This document shows positions 52,131 to 63,929 of a DNA stretch of 64,000 bases, in pieces. Within the stretch, counting starts at the first letter, position 1, and each line of letters begins with the position of its first letter. Location: assembly GCF_041434935.1 (NCBI RefSeq), contig NZ_CP107964.1:2480001-2544000 (forward strand), in the 5' to 3' direction. The position numbers were made by a program, and so were the translations under genes. The stretch is from Kitasatospora sp. NBC_00374. GTDB taxonomy: Bacteria > Actinomycetota > Actinomycetes > Streptomycetales > Streptomycetaceae. A model generated the notes under the pieces. It was not told the origin of the DNA. It ran no database searches and saw only the letters and a program-made list of their open reading frames with translations.

Positions 52131-52493
52131 CTACCGCCGGTCGCGGCCGCCCGCGGCCCGGCCCTCGGCCGCCCGCTCCTGCTCCTCGCGCTCCTCGATC
52201 ATCTTCTCGGCCCGTGCCTGCGACCGCTCGCGCTCCTCCGGGCTCATGTTCTCCGCAGCCGCTCGCATCTCGTCGAGCCGCGCGCCGATGGCGCCCAGGT
52301 AGCGCTCGGACTGGACGGCCTCCCGCATGCCGACCCGGCCGCTCAGGATGTCCTTCGCCATCTCCTGGAGCTGCGGCCCGACCGAGGGGTTGCCCGCGAT
52401 CGTCCGCAGTGCCTTGTGCAGCGAGGCCGCCTGCGCGGGGTTGTCGGCCGTGTCCAGCAGCTCGTCGTCCGAGATCTCGTACTCCGACGCCAT
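52131..52493 (-). CDS. Hypothetical helical protein with charged C-terminus
   Basis: The 120-residue protein is all-helical: ISDDELLDTADNPAQAASLHKALRTIAGNPSVGPQLQEMAKDIL, a middle segment, then a charged coiled-coil-like tail (SPEERERSQARAEKMIEEREEQERAAEG). No family is recognised. ATG at 52493 has GGGAGG 6 nt upstream. Expression is separate from its neighbours. It might be a coiled-coil or DNA-associated protein, but nothing specific supports that. Confidence 0.55.
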   Translation of the reverse strand: MASEYEISDDELLDTADNPAQAASLHKALRTIAGNPSVGPQLQEMAKDILSGRVGMREAVQSERYLGAIGARLDEMRAAAENMSPEERERSQARAEKMIEEREEQERAAEGRAAGGRDRR

Positions 52494-52806
52494 GGCCGGC
52501 CTCCCTCTGCTTCCACTGCCGTCAACTGATCGGTACGGCGGCACCCTTGGACGTCCGATCATATTCCGTCCCGATCGACCCGGTCGTCCCTCGCACCGGA
52601 GGCGGGCGGCGGCTCGTGGAATCCGCCGGACAGACGTCCGGCACGCCGACCGGTACCCACCGGATCGTGCCGGTACGTACCGTGCGGGGCACTCCGCAGT
52701 CAACGCCCGGGGTGTGCCCGCGTTCTGACTCCTCGCCAGCCTGCCCGCCACCGTCCTCGCGGCCCTCGCCACCGGCGGGCTCGTCAACCGAGCACTGCGG
52801 GGCCCG
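52494..52806. other. Gap with no gene recognised
   Basis: About 310 bp between the helical hypothetical gene and the interrupted gene. I see no gene, hairpin or clear promoter in it apart from the likely promoter of the gene at 52493 near its start. Confidence 0.5.
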
Positions 52807-52947
52807 TCACCCGTCGCCCGGACCGGCCGTCAGCAGGGCGCTGAAGCCCTCCCCTTCCCGCCACCCTCCGAAGCGCAGGGCCACCATCGTCCCCGCGGCG
52901 TCCTTGCAGTAGGACTCGTCGGACTCCCGGGCGTCCGGGCACGGCCG
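52807..52947 (-). pseudogene. In-frame continuation of the interrupted gene
   Basis: Directly beyond the TGA at 52950-52948, the same frame runs for another 46 codons to a TGA at 52809-52807. It reads RPCPDARESDESYCKDAAGT, then MVALRFGGWREGEGFSALLT and a final AGPGDG, with gene-like third positions. In related small proteins a Trp is common at this place (GW.P), so TGG may have mutated to TGA, or the base may be a sequencing error. Confidence 0.5.
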
Positions 52948-53256
52948 TCAGCCCTGGGCGACGGCCGCCGCCCGGTAGCGTTCCCTCGCATCGGCCACCG
53001 GCCCGGCCGCCCGGTACTCCTGCCAGATCTCGACGTGCCGGTCGTCCTCGTCGCAGCCGCCCGACTCGACCGGGCCCACCGGTTCCAGGCCGTCCGGGGG
53101 CGCGGGCAGGACGTGCTCGGCGATCAGCCGGGGGCCGAGCCGCTCGTCGGCGGCGGAGCAGCCGTACAGGCCACCGGTGACCGCCCACCAGACACCGGCC
53201 GCCGCCAGCAGCGCGCCGGCCAGCATGCCCGCCTCGACCCGCCTCGCGATCTTCAT
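52948..53256 (-). CDS. Membrane-anchored hypothetical protein, apparently cut short by TGA
   Basis: The 102-residue protein has one N-terminal membrane helix (about 8-30), then an extracellular portion with two Cys (GCSAADERL; ESGGCDEDD) and a helix ending VADARERYRAAAVAQG. The stop after Gly comes before the last part of the domain; 46 more codons follow in frame. TACGCT lies 8 nt before the ATG at 53256, so it is probably leaderless. No family name is available; the truncated form may be non-functional. Confidence 0.55.
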   Translation of the reverse strand: MKIARRVEAGMLAGALLAAAGVWWAVTGGLYGCSAADERLGPRLIAEHVLPAPPDGLEPVGPVESGGCDEDDRHVEIWQEYRAAGPVADARERYRAAAVAQG

Positions 53257-53276
53257 GAGGCGGCAGCGTAGCGGCC

Positions 53277-53732
53277 CTACAGCACCCGGGTCATCGTCCG
53301 GTGGTCAATGCCCGCGTCCTGGTAGACCGGGCCCTCGGCGGCGTAGCCGAGGCGCTCGTAGAAGCCCAGGGCCTGGACCTGCGCGTGCAGTTCCAGCTCG
53401 ACGGCCCCGCGCTCGCGCGCGGCCCGCTCGATCGCCCGGACCAGCTCCGCGCCGAGGCCGGTACCCCGGGCGGCGCGGTGCACGGCCAGCCGGCCGAGCA
53501 GCACCCGGCCGTCGACACCGGTCAGCTTGAGCGCGTCGGCGCCGTGGATCAGCCGTCCGGTGCCGAGCGCCGCGCCGTCGTCGGCGACGGCGAGCAGGTG
53601 CACCGCGGTGGCGTCCAGGTCGTCGTACTCCAGCTCCTCGGGCACGTTCTGCTCCACCACGAAGACCGCGTGGCGGACGGCGCGCACCAGGGCGAGGTCG
53701 GCGGGGCCGACGGCCTCACGGATCTCGGTCAT
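53277..53732 (-). CDS. ElaA-like GNAT acetyltransferase
   Basis: A 151-residue acetyltransferase of the ElaA type: RAVRHAVFVVEQNVPEELEYDDLDATAVHLLAV, acetyl-CoA motif VHRAARGTGLGAELV and the closing ALGFYERLGYAAEG.VYQDAGIDHRTM. Substrate unknown. ATG at 53732 with GGGAG 6 nt ahead. It lies 11 nt downstream of the rluD stop, so the two are likely cotranscribed. Confidence 0.88.
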   Translation of the reverse strand: MTEIREAVGPADLALVRAVRHAVFVVEQNVPEELEYDDLDATAVHLLAVADDGAALGTGRLIHGADALKLTGVDGRVLLGRLAVHRAARGTGLGAELVRAIERAARERGAVELELHAQVQALGFYERLGYAAEGPVYQDAGIDHRTMTRVL

Positions 53733-53743
53733 GCCGGGCTCCC

Positions 53744-54682
53744 TCAGCTCTCCGAGGAGATGATGTCCAGGGCCTTCTGCAGGTCGGCCGGGTACTCGCT
53801 GGTGAACTGCACCCACTCGCCGTCGGACGGGTGCTCGAAGCCGAGCTGGACGGCGTGCAGCCACTGCCGGGTCAGCCCGAGCCGCTTGGCGAGCGTCGGG
53901 TCGGCGCCGTACGTGAGGTCGCCGACGCAGGGGTGGCGCAGCGCGGACATGTGCACCCGGATCTGGTGGGTGCGGCCGGTCTCCAGCTTGATGTCCAGCA
54001 GCGAGGCGGCCCGGTAGGCCTCGATCAGGTCGTAGTGGGTGATGGACGCCTTGCCGTCGCGGGTCACCGCCCACTTCCAGTCGGAGCTGGGGTGGCGGCC
54101 GATCGGGGCGTCCACGGTGCCGCTCATCGGGTCCGGGTGGCCCTGGACGAGGGTGTGGTACTTCTTCTCGGTGATCCGGTCGTGGAACTGCCGCTTGAGG
54201 TCCGTGTAGGCGCGCTCGGACTTGGCGACCACCATCAGGCCGGAGGTGCCGACGTCCAGGCGGTGCACCACGCCCTGGCGCTCGGCCGCGCCCGAGGTGG
54301 AGATCCGGTAGCCGGCGGCGGCGAGCCCGCCGATCACGGTGGTGCCGGTCCAGCCGGGGCTGGGGTGGGCGGCGACGCCGACCGGCTTGTCCACGACCAC
54401 GATGTCGTCGTCGTCGTGGACGATCCGCATGCCCTCGACGTGCTCGGCGACGATCCGCACGGGTGCGGCGGGGGCGGGGATCTCGACCTCCAGCCAGGAT
54501 CCGGCGGTCACCCGGTCCGACTTGCCGGCCACGGCCCCGTCGAGCGTCACCTTGCCGTCGGCGGCCAGCTCGGCGGCCTTGGTCCGGGAGAAGCCGAACA
54601 TCCGGGCCAGGGCGGCGTCGAGTCGCTCGCCCTCCAGGCCGTCGGGAACGGGGAGGCTGCGGGTCTGCGCTGCGGTACTCAC
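53744..54682 (-). CDS. rluD: 23S rRNA pseudouridine synthase, RluA/RluD family
   Basis: The 312-residue enzyme has an N-terminal S4 RNA-binding domain (about 12-75, [33 protein letters not shown]) and the catalytic aspartate in [17 protein letters not shown]. It isomerises uridines in large-subunit rRNA; the exact sites cannot be read from sequence. GTG start at 54682 has CATACT 7 nt upstream (leaderless). It precedes the GNAT gene in an operon and follows lspA. Confidence 0.93.
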   Translation of the reverse strand: MSTAAQTRSLPVPDGLEGERLDAALARMFGFSRTKAAELAADGKVTLDGAVAGKSDRVTAGSWLEVEIPAPAAPVRIVAEHVEGMRIVHDDDDIVVVDKPVGVAAHPSPGWTGTTVIGGLAAAGYRISTSGAAERQGVVHRLDVGTSGLMVVAKSERAYTDLKRQFHDRITEKKYHTLVQGHPDPMSGTVDAPIGRHPSSDWKWAVTRDGKASITHYDLIEAYRAASLLDIKLETGRTHQIRVHMSALRHPCVGDLTYGADPTLAKRLGLTRQWLHAVQLGFEHPSDGEWVQFTSEYPADLQKALDIISSES

Positions 54683-54751
54683 CCGTACGAGTATGCCGGA
54701 CCGCGGGCGGGCGCCCGACCGGCGGGAGCGGCCGGCCCGGCGGCCGGCCGG

Positions 54752-55453
54752 CTACTCGGGGTCGGCCGTGCCGTCCTTGGCCGCGGCGTCGGACTTGGCC
54801 GGCTGGTGGGTGGTGCCGTCCGGGTTGGAGCCGCGGAAGGAGAGCAGGACGACCAGGATGCCGCCGCAGACGATCGCCGAGTCCGCGAGGTTGAAGACCG
54901 CGAAGTGCTGCACCGAGATGAAGTCGACGACGTGCCCGCGGAAGAAGCTGGGCGAGCGGAACAGCCGGTCGGTGAGGTTGCCGAGGGCGCCGCCGAGCAG
55001 CAGGCCGAGCGCGACCGCCCAGGGCAGGCTGTGCAGGCGGCGGGCGATCCGCCAGATCACCACGATGACGGCGGCGGCGATGGCGGTGAAGACCACCGTC
55101 ATCGCCTGGCCCATGCCGAAGGCCGCGCCGGGGTTGCGGATCACCTGGAAGGTCATGATGTCGCCGACCACCCGGATCACCGAGTGGTCGGGCTCCAGCC
55201 GGGCGACCACCAGCAGTTTGGAGACCAGGTCGATGACGTAGGCGAGCAGCGCGACGGCGAGCAGCACGCCGACCCGCCGGCGGCGGACCCGGGCGCGGGC
55301 TCCGTCGGCGGCGGTGGCCCCGACGGGCGCGGCGGAGGGCTGGGCGGACTCGTCCACGGCGGTCTCCGGCTCGTGCGGTGCGCGCGCGCCGGGGACGGCG
55401 TCGTCCTGGGTCTGGGGGGAACCTGGAGTGCTGATGATCCGCTCCGCTGCCAT
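54752..55453 (-). CDS. lspA: Signal peptidase II
   Basis: A 233-residue membrane aspartyl protease that removes prolipoprotein signal peptides. The catalytic aspartates are in GNLTDRLF and FNLADS; four membrane helices are present. Both ends carry actinobacterial extensions: about 55 polar N-terminal residues and a charged C-terminus. ATG at 55453. It lies upstream of rluD on the same strand. Confidence 0.95.
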   Translation of the reverse strand: MAAERIISTPGSPQTQDDAVPGARAPHEPETAVDESAQPSAAPVGATAADGARARVRRRRVGVLLAVALLAYVIDLVSKLLVVARLEPDHSVIRVVGDIMTFQVIRNPGAAFGMGQAMTVVFTAIAAAVIVVIWRIARRLHSLPWAVALGLLLGGALGNLTDRLFRSPSFFRGHVVDFISVQHFAVFNLADSAIVCGGILVVLLSFRGSNPDGTTHQPAKSDAAAKDGTADPE

Positions 55454-55549
55454 GTACAGATGGACTGGCCGAATGGGCCGACGTTACGGGGACGAGCGTA
55501 CGGCAATGACCTGCCCGACCGCCCGTCTCCCGTCATCCGGGGCCGGGTG

Positions 55550-56143
55550 TCAGCGGCGTTCCTGCTTCGCCTTGCACGTGACGCAGAGCGTCGCCCGCGG
55601 GAAGGCCTGCAGTCGGGCCTTGCCGACGGCCTGGCCGCAGGACTCGCAGACGCCGAAGCCGACGCCTTCCAGCCGGAGCAGGGCCCGCTCGGTCTGGGCC
55701 AGGCTGTCGCGGGCGTTGTTGGCCAGCGACAGCTCGCTCTCGCGGTTGATGTTCTTGGTGCCGGCGTCGACCTGGTCGTCCCCCGCGCCGTCGTTGGAGT
55801 CGCGCATCAGGCCGGCGATGGCCGCCTCCGAGGCCTCGATCTCGGCGCGCAGGCGCTCCAGGTCGCTGCCCAGCTCGGCGTGCAGCTCGGCCACCTCGGC
55901 GGCCGTCCACGGGTCCTCCCCCGGGCGGACCGGCAGCTCGGCCGGGTCGACCGACTCCGCGCCACCGCCACCGCGCGCACCGGTGGCCGCCGGTACGTGG
56001 GTGCGGCTGGTGGTCACGGAATGACCGGTGGTGGTGCTGGTCTTACGCCGTGTAGTGCTCACGGTCCCCTCCCCTGAGTCGCCTGCCACAGCCTTGCGCG
56101 CCCGCTTGGTGGCGGTACCCGCACCTGTTGCCTTCTCAGCCAT
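55550..56143 (-). CDS. DksA/TraR family zinc-finger regulator
   Basis: The 197-residue protein has a Lys/Ala-rich, flexible N-terminus, a long coiled-coil region (LHAELGSDLERLRAEIEASEAAIAGLM) and a C-terminal zinc finger with CESCG and CVTCK. DksA-like proteins bind the RNA polymerase secondary channel. ATG at 56143 has GAGG 8 nt ahead, but an internal GTG at 56062 is preceded by an even stronger AGGGGAGGGG and may be used. It is upstream of lspA and divergent from ileS. Confidence 0.88.
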   Translation of the reverse strand: MAEKATGAGTATKRARKAVAGDSGEGTVSTTRRKTSTTTGHSVTTSRTHVPAATGARGGGGAESVDPAELPVRPGEDPWTAAEVAELHAELGSDLERLRAEIEASEAAIAGLMRDSNDGAGDDQVDAGTKNINRESELSLANNARDSLAQTERALLRLEGVGFGVCESCGQAVGKARLQAFPRATLCVTCKAKQERR

Positions 56144-56420
56144 GGCTTCGACCTCATTTACGAATAATTCGAACCGCCGGTTCCCGGCGGTCTCCGGTGC
56201 CGGAACGATAATCCCCATCGAATCCGGTCACAACGGGACATACCGATGCGCTCCTCCGAACCCACTCGGGCAGCCGTGACCGCTCGGCCCGCACCCCGTT
56301 GCTGCCCCAAGTTGTGCCCAGATCGTCATCCGCTAACCTCACGGCGCGTAGCGAAGCTCCGCCCGGCCGTGCCGCCCGCACCGGGCGGGTCACGCAGCAA
56401 AAGGTGGTTGCCCGGGCCGA

Positions 56421-56426
56421 TACACT
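56421..56426 (+). promoter_or_regulatory. -10 box of the ileS T-box transcript
   Basis: TACACT in the spacer upstream of the T-box. It would place the transcript start near 56433 and give a 5' leader of about 265 nt. Confidence 0.4.
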
Positions 56427-56432
56427 GGTGCC

Positions 56433-56699
56433 TGCAAGGCGCTGATGGGACGAGTACCGACGTACGCAGCCACGAGCGACCCGGGGACGGTGTGAGCCCG
56501 GGGGTGTGCGCGGCGGGAAGATCACCCCGGAGCCGCCGGAGGAAAGGCCGCCCAGCGGCCGAGTAGAACCGGCAGCAAGCCCTAAACAAGAGGGCCGCAG
56601 CCTCATCGCGGTCAAGGAGGGTGGTACCGCGGGACGGCATGCCGTCTCGTCCCTCCGTCGGAAGCCAGTCCACGCATCCGCCGGAGGTAGACGCCCCCC
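56433..56699 (+). promoter_or_regulatory. T-box riboswitch controlling ileS translation
   Basis: The leader holds the T-box core aaggagggtggtaccgcg (56614-56631). A small stem I hairpin has an ATC isoleucine specifier (56521-56523) in its loop (aagATCa between GCGGC-GGG and CCC...GCCGC). No T-run terminator follows. Instead cctccg (56652-56657) can pair with the ileS Shine-Dalgarno cggagg (56682-56687), or alternatively with the T-box GGAGGG. It thus fits the actinobacterial translational T-box type: uncharged tRNA-Ile would free the ribosome-binding site. Confidence 0.9.
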
Positions 56700-59828
<3,129 letters not shown>

Positions 59829-59836
59829 CCGACGCC

Positions 59837-59882
59837 CGGTGGCCGCCCCTCCCCGCAGCTCGGGGGTGGGCGGCCACCGGCG
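59837..59882. terminator. Bidirectional terminator after ileS
   Basis: A long stem (ccggtggccgcccctcccc and complementary arm) in the gap between convergent genes. Confidence 0.85.
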
Positions 59883-59891
59883 TGTACGGGG

Positions 59892-60665
59892 TCAGCCGAC
59901 GGGCACGGCCACCCGGTCGATGAAGGCCAGCACCCGCCGCCAGGAGTCCACCGAGTCGGCCGTGAACTCCTTCTGCTTGACGTCGAAGAAGCTGTGCGGC
60001 GCCCCCTCGTAGGTGACCACCTCGTGGTCCACCCCGGCCACGGCCAGCGCCGCCTCGAACTCCTTGACGTGCTGCGCGGGGATGCCCGGGTCGTCGCCCG
60101 CCATCAGGGCCAGCACCGGCGCGCCCAGGTCCGCGGCCCGGCCGGTCGGGCCCGGGGCGCCGTCCGGCCCGGGGGCCGGCCAGCAGTAGTAGCCGATGGT
60201 GCCGGCCAGCTCGCGGTCGCGGATCGAGGCCAGCACCGCGAGCCGGCCGCCGATGCAGAACCCGATGGTCACCACCGCACGGCAGTTGCCGCCCTCCGGC
60301 GAGCGCAGGTGCGCGACGGCCGCGGTCAGGTCCTCGTGCAGCTGGCGCGGGGTCAGCCGGCGCATGTGCTCCTGGTACGGGAAGTCCTCGGCCCGCTCGC
60401 CGACGCCCGCGGTGCGGCCGTAGTAGTCCACCACCAGGGCGGTGTGGCCGTTCTCGGCGAAGCGCAGGCCGAGCTCCCGGTAGAAGCCGTACAGGCCCCG
60501 GACGTCCGGCAGGACCACCACGCCCACACCGCTCGGGGCCTCGCCGGTCGCACGGAAGGCCGCGAACTCGGTGCCGTCGGCCGATCGCAGGGCGATCACC
60601 TCGGCCTCGGCGACGGCGCCGGGGCCGTGCTCGACGGGCGGCGCGGAGTCAGGGTCGAAACACAT
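59892..60665 (-). CDS. Dienelactone hydrolase family protein
   Basis: The 257-residue alpha/beta hydrolase has the classical Cys nucleophile in GFCIGGR, the acid in AGDDPGIP and the His in GAPHSFFD, the triad of carboxymethylenebutenolidase. It probably opens a lactone or hydrolyses an ester. A GGAG lies 7 nt before the ATG at 60665. Monocistronic, convergent with ileS. It may belong with the neighbouring specialised-metabolism genes, but this is unproven. Confidence 0.88.
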   Translation of the reverse strand: MCFDPDSAPPVEHGPGAVAEAEVIALRSADGTEFAAFRATGEAPSGVGVVVLPDVRGLYGFYRELGLRFAENGHTALVVDYYGRTAGVGERAEDFPYQEHMRRLTPRQLHEDLTAAVAHLRSPEGGNCRAVVTIGFCIGGRLAVLASIRDRELAGTIGYYCWPAPGPDGAPGPTGRAADLGAPVLALMAGDDPGIPAQHVKEFEAALAVAGVDHEVVTYEGAPHSFFDVKQKEFTADSVDSWRRVLAFIDRVAVPVG

Positions 60666-60760
60666 CGGGGCTCCAGAGTCTGTTCGGTCCTACCAGGGCG
60701 GCGGCGGGCCCGGGCGCGGGAGTTCGGGCTGCGGTCGGGCTGCGGTCGGTCGGGGCGCCG

Positions 60761-61135
60761 TCAGTCCGGCGGCGCGGACTCGTCCACCTTCAGCGGCACC
60801 GGGAACGGCGGGCGCCCGATGCCCTCGATCCGGTAGCGGTGCCACAGGTCGGGGTCGCCCAGCGTGCCGGCCGCATCGCCGTGCGGGGTGCGCAGCACGG
60901 CGTCGAGCCGCCCGGAACCGACCAGCTCGGCGAGCTCGGAGTCGGGCTGCACCCGCCCGTACCAGCGGTAGCGGCCGTCCAGCGGCTGGAAGTACCCGGC
61001 CAGGGTGACCCGCACCGGAAGGCTCAGCCCGGCGGCCTCGATGAAGGCCGCGCCCGCGTACCCGTCGTCGTCATGGTCCATCGTATGCAGGGTAGTTGAT
61101 GTGGCGTCAGGCACGTGGACAACACCCGTTCCCAT
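60761..61135 (-). CDS. DUF4873 domain protein
   Basis: A 124-residue protein with the DUF4873 pattern: YAGAAFIEAAGLSLPVRVTLAGYFQPLDGRYRWYGRVQPD, then ELVGSGRLDAVLRTPHGDAAGTLGDPDLWHRYRIEGIGRPPFP. The fold and function are unknown; the domain also occurs attached to flavin-dependent oxygenases. The ATG at 61135 has AGGAAGGG nearby; an inner ATG at 61081 has TACCCT 7 nt upstream, fitting leaderless expression, and would remove the poorly conserved first 18 residues. Separated from the AurF-like gene by a terminator. Confidence 0.75.
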   Translation of the reverse strand: MGTGVVHVPDATSTTLHTMDHDDDGYAGAAFIEAAGLSLPVRVTLAGYFQPLDGRYRWYGRVQPDSELAELVGSGRLDAVLRTPHGDAAGTLGDPDLWHRYRIEGIGRPPFPVPLKVDESAPPD

Positions 61136-61157
61136 TCCCGGTCCCTTCCTGCGGGTG

Positions 61158-61193
61158 GATCCGCCGGGGGGCTGGGCGGCCCCCCGGCGGATC
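61158..61193 (-). terminator. Terminator after the AurF-like gene
   Basis: A perfect 14-bp stem (gatccgccgggggg) with an 8-nt loop, beginning 11 nt past the AurF-like stop. It marks the end of the three-gene operon. Confidence 0.85.
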
Positions 61194-61203
61194 GGTGCGA
61201 CGG

Positions 61204-62115
61204 TCAGGAGATCCAGCCCGCGTCACGCCAGACCTTCTCCGAGGAGCCGCCGATCAGGCCGATCTTCTGGTAGTAGGCGGCGATCCGCTCGGCGCCGTAC
61301 GCGGCGTTCTCCTTGTTGAACGGGCTGGCCTTCGCCTGCGCGACGGCCACCTTCGGGTCCAGCCCGGCCCGCTCGTAGACCAGCGGGTTGGCCCGCTCCT
61401 CGCGGATGCTCTTGACCGTGTTGGCCAGGAACTTGCGCAGCAGGTCGAGCTTGAACTTGGAGAGCGTCGGGACGAAGCGCTCCAGCTCGGTACGGGCGAA
61501 GCTGATGTGCCGCGCCTCCTCGACCACGTGGATCCGGGCGACGCTGCGCACCACCGGCTGGATGGTCTCGTCGTTGGACTGCTCCCGCTGGAAGCGGTCG
61601 AAGAACTCCTCGGTCAGCAGGATCAGGGCCCACAGCGCCGAGACGGGTGCGAAGGTCTTGAGCACCAGGCCGTTCTTGAGGGTCTTGGGCGGGGTCGGGT
61701 AGATCTCGCTGCCGATCTTCTCGACCAGCTTGGCGAACATGATCATGTGCCGGACCTCGTCCGCCACCTCGGTCAGTGCGAACTGCACCTGCGGGGTGGA
61801 GACGTCGCGCTTGTAGACGTAGCGCGAGACCAGGTGCAGCAGGATGTGCTCGGTCCACACGCCGATCGCCACCGAGGAGGCCAGCTCCTCACGGCTGACC
61901 AGCATCTTCTGCTCCAGGGTGAGCGAGTCCCAGAGCTCGGTGCCGTAGAGCGAGCAGCGCTTCTCCGCCAGGAACCACTTGCCCTCCTCCAGCGGCGCGT
62001 CCCAGTCGATGTCGATCAGCGGGTCGTAGGAGTGCTTGGCCGAGGCGATCAGCAGCTGCGCGGCCTTCTTGGTCTGCCGCGCGGTCGGGTCGGCCTTCTC
62101 GATCAGGTCGGTCAT
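61204..62115 (-). CDS. AurF-like diiron N-oxygenase
   Basis: The 303-residue protein is a p-aminobenzoate N-oxygenase-type diiron enzyme. Iron ligands visible in order are Glu in GVWTEH (about 89), Glu120/His123 in DEVRH, Glu169/170 in LTEEFFDRF, and His196, Glu200, His203 in HVVEEARH, the same arrangement as in AurF. Such enzymes oxidise amines to hydroxylamines, nitroso or nitro groups. It is the last gene of an operon with the ThiF-like and acyltransferase-like genes (24-nt gap). The substrate is unknown. Confidence 0.88.
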   Translation of the reverse strand: MTDLIEKADPTARQTKKAAQLLIASAKHSYDPLIDIDWDAPLEEGKWFLAEKRCSLYGTELWDSLTLEQKMLVSREELASSVAIGVWTEHILLHLVSRYVYKRDVSTPQVQFALTEVADEVRHMIMFAKLVEKIGSEIYPTPPKTLKNGLVLKTFAPVSALWALILLTEEFFDRFQREQSNDETIQPVVRSVARIHVVEEARHISFARTELERFVPTLSKFKLDLLRKFLANTVKSIREERANPLVYERAGLDPKVAVAQAKASPFNKENAAYGAERIAAYYQKIGLIGGSSEKVWRDAGWIS

Positions 62116-62139
62116 CGGTGCTCCTTGTGGGGGTGGAGG

Positions 62140-62958
62140 TCAGCTGGCGGCAACGAGCGCGTGGACATCGACGGTCAGCTCCGCACGGACCGGCACACCG
62201 GCCAGCACCGCGACCGTGTACCGGGCGGCGAGGACGCCGAACAGGTGCGAGGTGTAGACGAGTTGCGGCACGCTGTAGTCGGGGTCGGACCGGTGCGCCC
62301 GGATGTCCTCGACCAGGTCCAGCGGGACGAGCTCGCGCGGGATGATCCGCAGCAGCAGGTCCCAGACCTCCTCGGCCTCCAGCTGCTCGGCGGTCACCCG
62401 GCCGGCCAGCGGGGTCGGGTCCTGCCGGTAGTCGTAGTACCGGATGAACTGGGTCCCGGACATGTCGTACCCGGAGACCACCGGCACCGCGCGGCGGGCG
62501 GCCTCCGCGTGCAGCTGGAACTTGGCCCGCCAGCCGCCGATCGTGGTCACGTCGACGCCGTCGACGACCACGTCCACGCCGTCCAGCAGGGCGGCGACGT
62601 TCTCCGCCTGGACGCCGTCGGTGTACACCTCCACCCGGGCGTGCGGGTTGACCGACCGGGCCAGCTCGGCCGACACCTCGGCCTTGTTGCGGCCGAGGTC
62701 CGACAGCCGGGCGTGCTGGCGGTTCAGGTTGTTGAGCTCGTACTCACCGGGCTCGGCGAGGACGAAGTCGCGCACGCCCAGCCGGACCAGCGGCTCGACC
62801 GCCGCTCCGCCGGTGGATCCGCAGCCGGCCACCAGCACCCGGGCCTTGCCCAGCGCCAGCTGCGCCGACTCCGGGATCAACCCCCGGTTGCGGGTGGTGA
62901 GTTCGGCGTAGAAGTCGTCCGCGGTGAGAGCTTCGGCACTCGTCGGGGTGTCGGTCAT
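62140..62958 (-). CDS. ThiF/E1-like adenylyltransferase
   Basis: The 272-residue protein has an E1/ThiF/MoeB core: VLVAGCGSTGG (ATP-binding), the EPGEYELNNLNRQH loop and GVDVVVDGVD. The catalytic Cys found in ubiquitin E1s is not evident. Such enzymes adenylate a carboxyl end of a peptide or protein, as in MccB. Its ATG overlaps the stop of the preceding gene (ATGA). In this operon it probably activates an acid group during small-molecule or peptide synthesis; the substrate is unknown. Confidence 0.85.
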   Translation of the reverse strand: MTDTPTSAEALTADDFYAELTTRNRGLIPESAQLALGKARVLVAGCGSTGGAAVEPLVRLGVRDFVLAEPGEYELNNLNRQHARLSDLGRNKAEVSAELARSVNPHARVEVYTDGVQAENVAALLDGVDVVVDGVDVTTIGGWRAKFQLHAEAARRAVPVVSGYDMSGTQFIRYYDYRQDPTPLAGRVTAEQLEAEEVWDLLLRIIPRELVPLDLVEDIRAHRSDPDYSVPQLVYTSHLFGVLAARYTVAVLAGVPVRAELTVDVHALVAAS

Positions 62959-63929
62959 ATCGTGACCCTCCTCAGCTGCCCGCCCACCTGGCCGACCATC
63001 GACCGGAAGCCGAGCAACAGGTCCTCGTGGGCCAGCGCACACTGCAACTGGCCGATCAGTTCGTCGAGTTCGCCACCCCGGGGGGCCCGGGCCGCGAAGG
63101 CCTTGACCACCTCGCGCTGGGTGTAGAGCGGGAACATCAGGTCGTCCGCCGGCAGCGAGGGCACGGTGCCCTCCAGGACGGTGATCTCTCTGAGGCTGCG
63201 CAGCGTCCGCTGGATCGCGACCCCCTCCTCGCCGTCGCCGACCAGCACCTTCACGCCCGGCCGGATCCGGCCCAGCGCGGTGTAGAAGCCGAGCATCAGC
63301 TCCAGGGTGACTCTCAGCCGGGTGGCGCCGTTGTCGCCGCCCTGCGGTCCGCGGTGCACCAGCCGCTTCACCTCCCAGACCTCGGAGGTGGCCACCTCCT
63401 CCTCGAAGCTGACGTGGTCGAAGAGGTTGATCCGGTGCGCCCGCTCGCACGGGAACGGCGTCCGGTCCGGGTCCCTGGGATCGGCCGGGTCGCTCTCCGG
63501 GGCGCCGACCAGCGAGACGTAGCGCAGGATCGCCCCGGTGCGCTCGTCCATGGCCAGCACGTGCACCTCCTCGGCCCGGTGGCCGCCGTGCGGTTCGGAG
63601 AACAGGGCCCGTCTGAAGGCCAGGCTCTCGCTGGCGAACCGCAGTCGCAGGTACTGCGCCAGCCGGAAGCCGTAGATGCCGATCAGGTACCGCTCGGGGA
63701 TCCCCCGGTGCCGGGCGGCCAGGACGACCAGGCCGTCCGGCCGCCGGGCGAGGTAGAGCAGGTGCTCCGGGCTGATGCTGGCGGCCAGGCCGCGCAGGTT
63801 CATCCGGTCGTGCAGGGCCATCACGTCGGAGACGAACCGGCTCTGCCGGTCCTCCGGTCCGGGGCCGGCGCCCGCGGCTGCGGACGGGGAGGCCGTGGCG
63901 ACGCCTGGGGCGACAGCCGTGTCGGTCAT
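62955..63929 (-). CDS. Acyltransferase-like protein, weakly AHL-synthase/GNAT-like
   Basis: A 324-residue protein with a Pro/Ala-rich N-terminal tail, then FRLAQYLRLRFASESLAFRRALFSEPH, EEVHVLAMDERTGAILRYVSLVG and SEVWEVKRLVHRG (Glu186, Arg189). This order recalls autoinducer-synthase/GNAT folds, in which E..R positions the acyl donor; similarity is weak and I would not assign a reaction. ATG at 63929 has GAAGGAG 8 nt upstream. It is the first visible gene of the operon; its promoter lies near or beyond the window edge. Confidence 0.6.
   Translation of the reverse strand: MTDTAVAPGVATASPSAAAGAGPGPEDRQSRFVSDVMALHDRMNLRGLAASISPEHLLYLARRPDGLVVLAARHRGIPERYLIGIYGFRLAQYLRLRFASESLAFRRALFSEPHGGHRAEEVHVLAMDERTGAILRYVSLVGAPESDPADPRDPDRTPFPCERAHRINLFDHVSFEEEVATSEVWEVKRLVHRGPQGGDNGATRLRVTLELMLGFYTALGRIRPGVKVLVGDGEEGVAIQRTLRSLREITVLEGTVPSLPADDLMFPLYTQREVVKAFAARAPRGGELDELIGQLQCALAHEDLLLGFRSMVGQVGGQLRRVTI

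Noticed and set aside
52560..52800. Plus-strand fragment with a hydrophobic translation (LASLPATVLAALATGG)
   Set aside because: No start signal and no continuation; too short to support a gene remnant.
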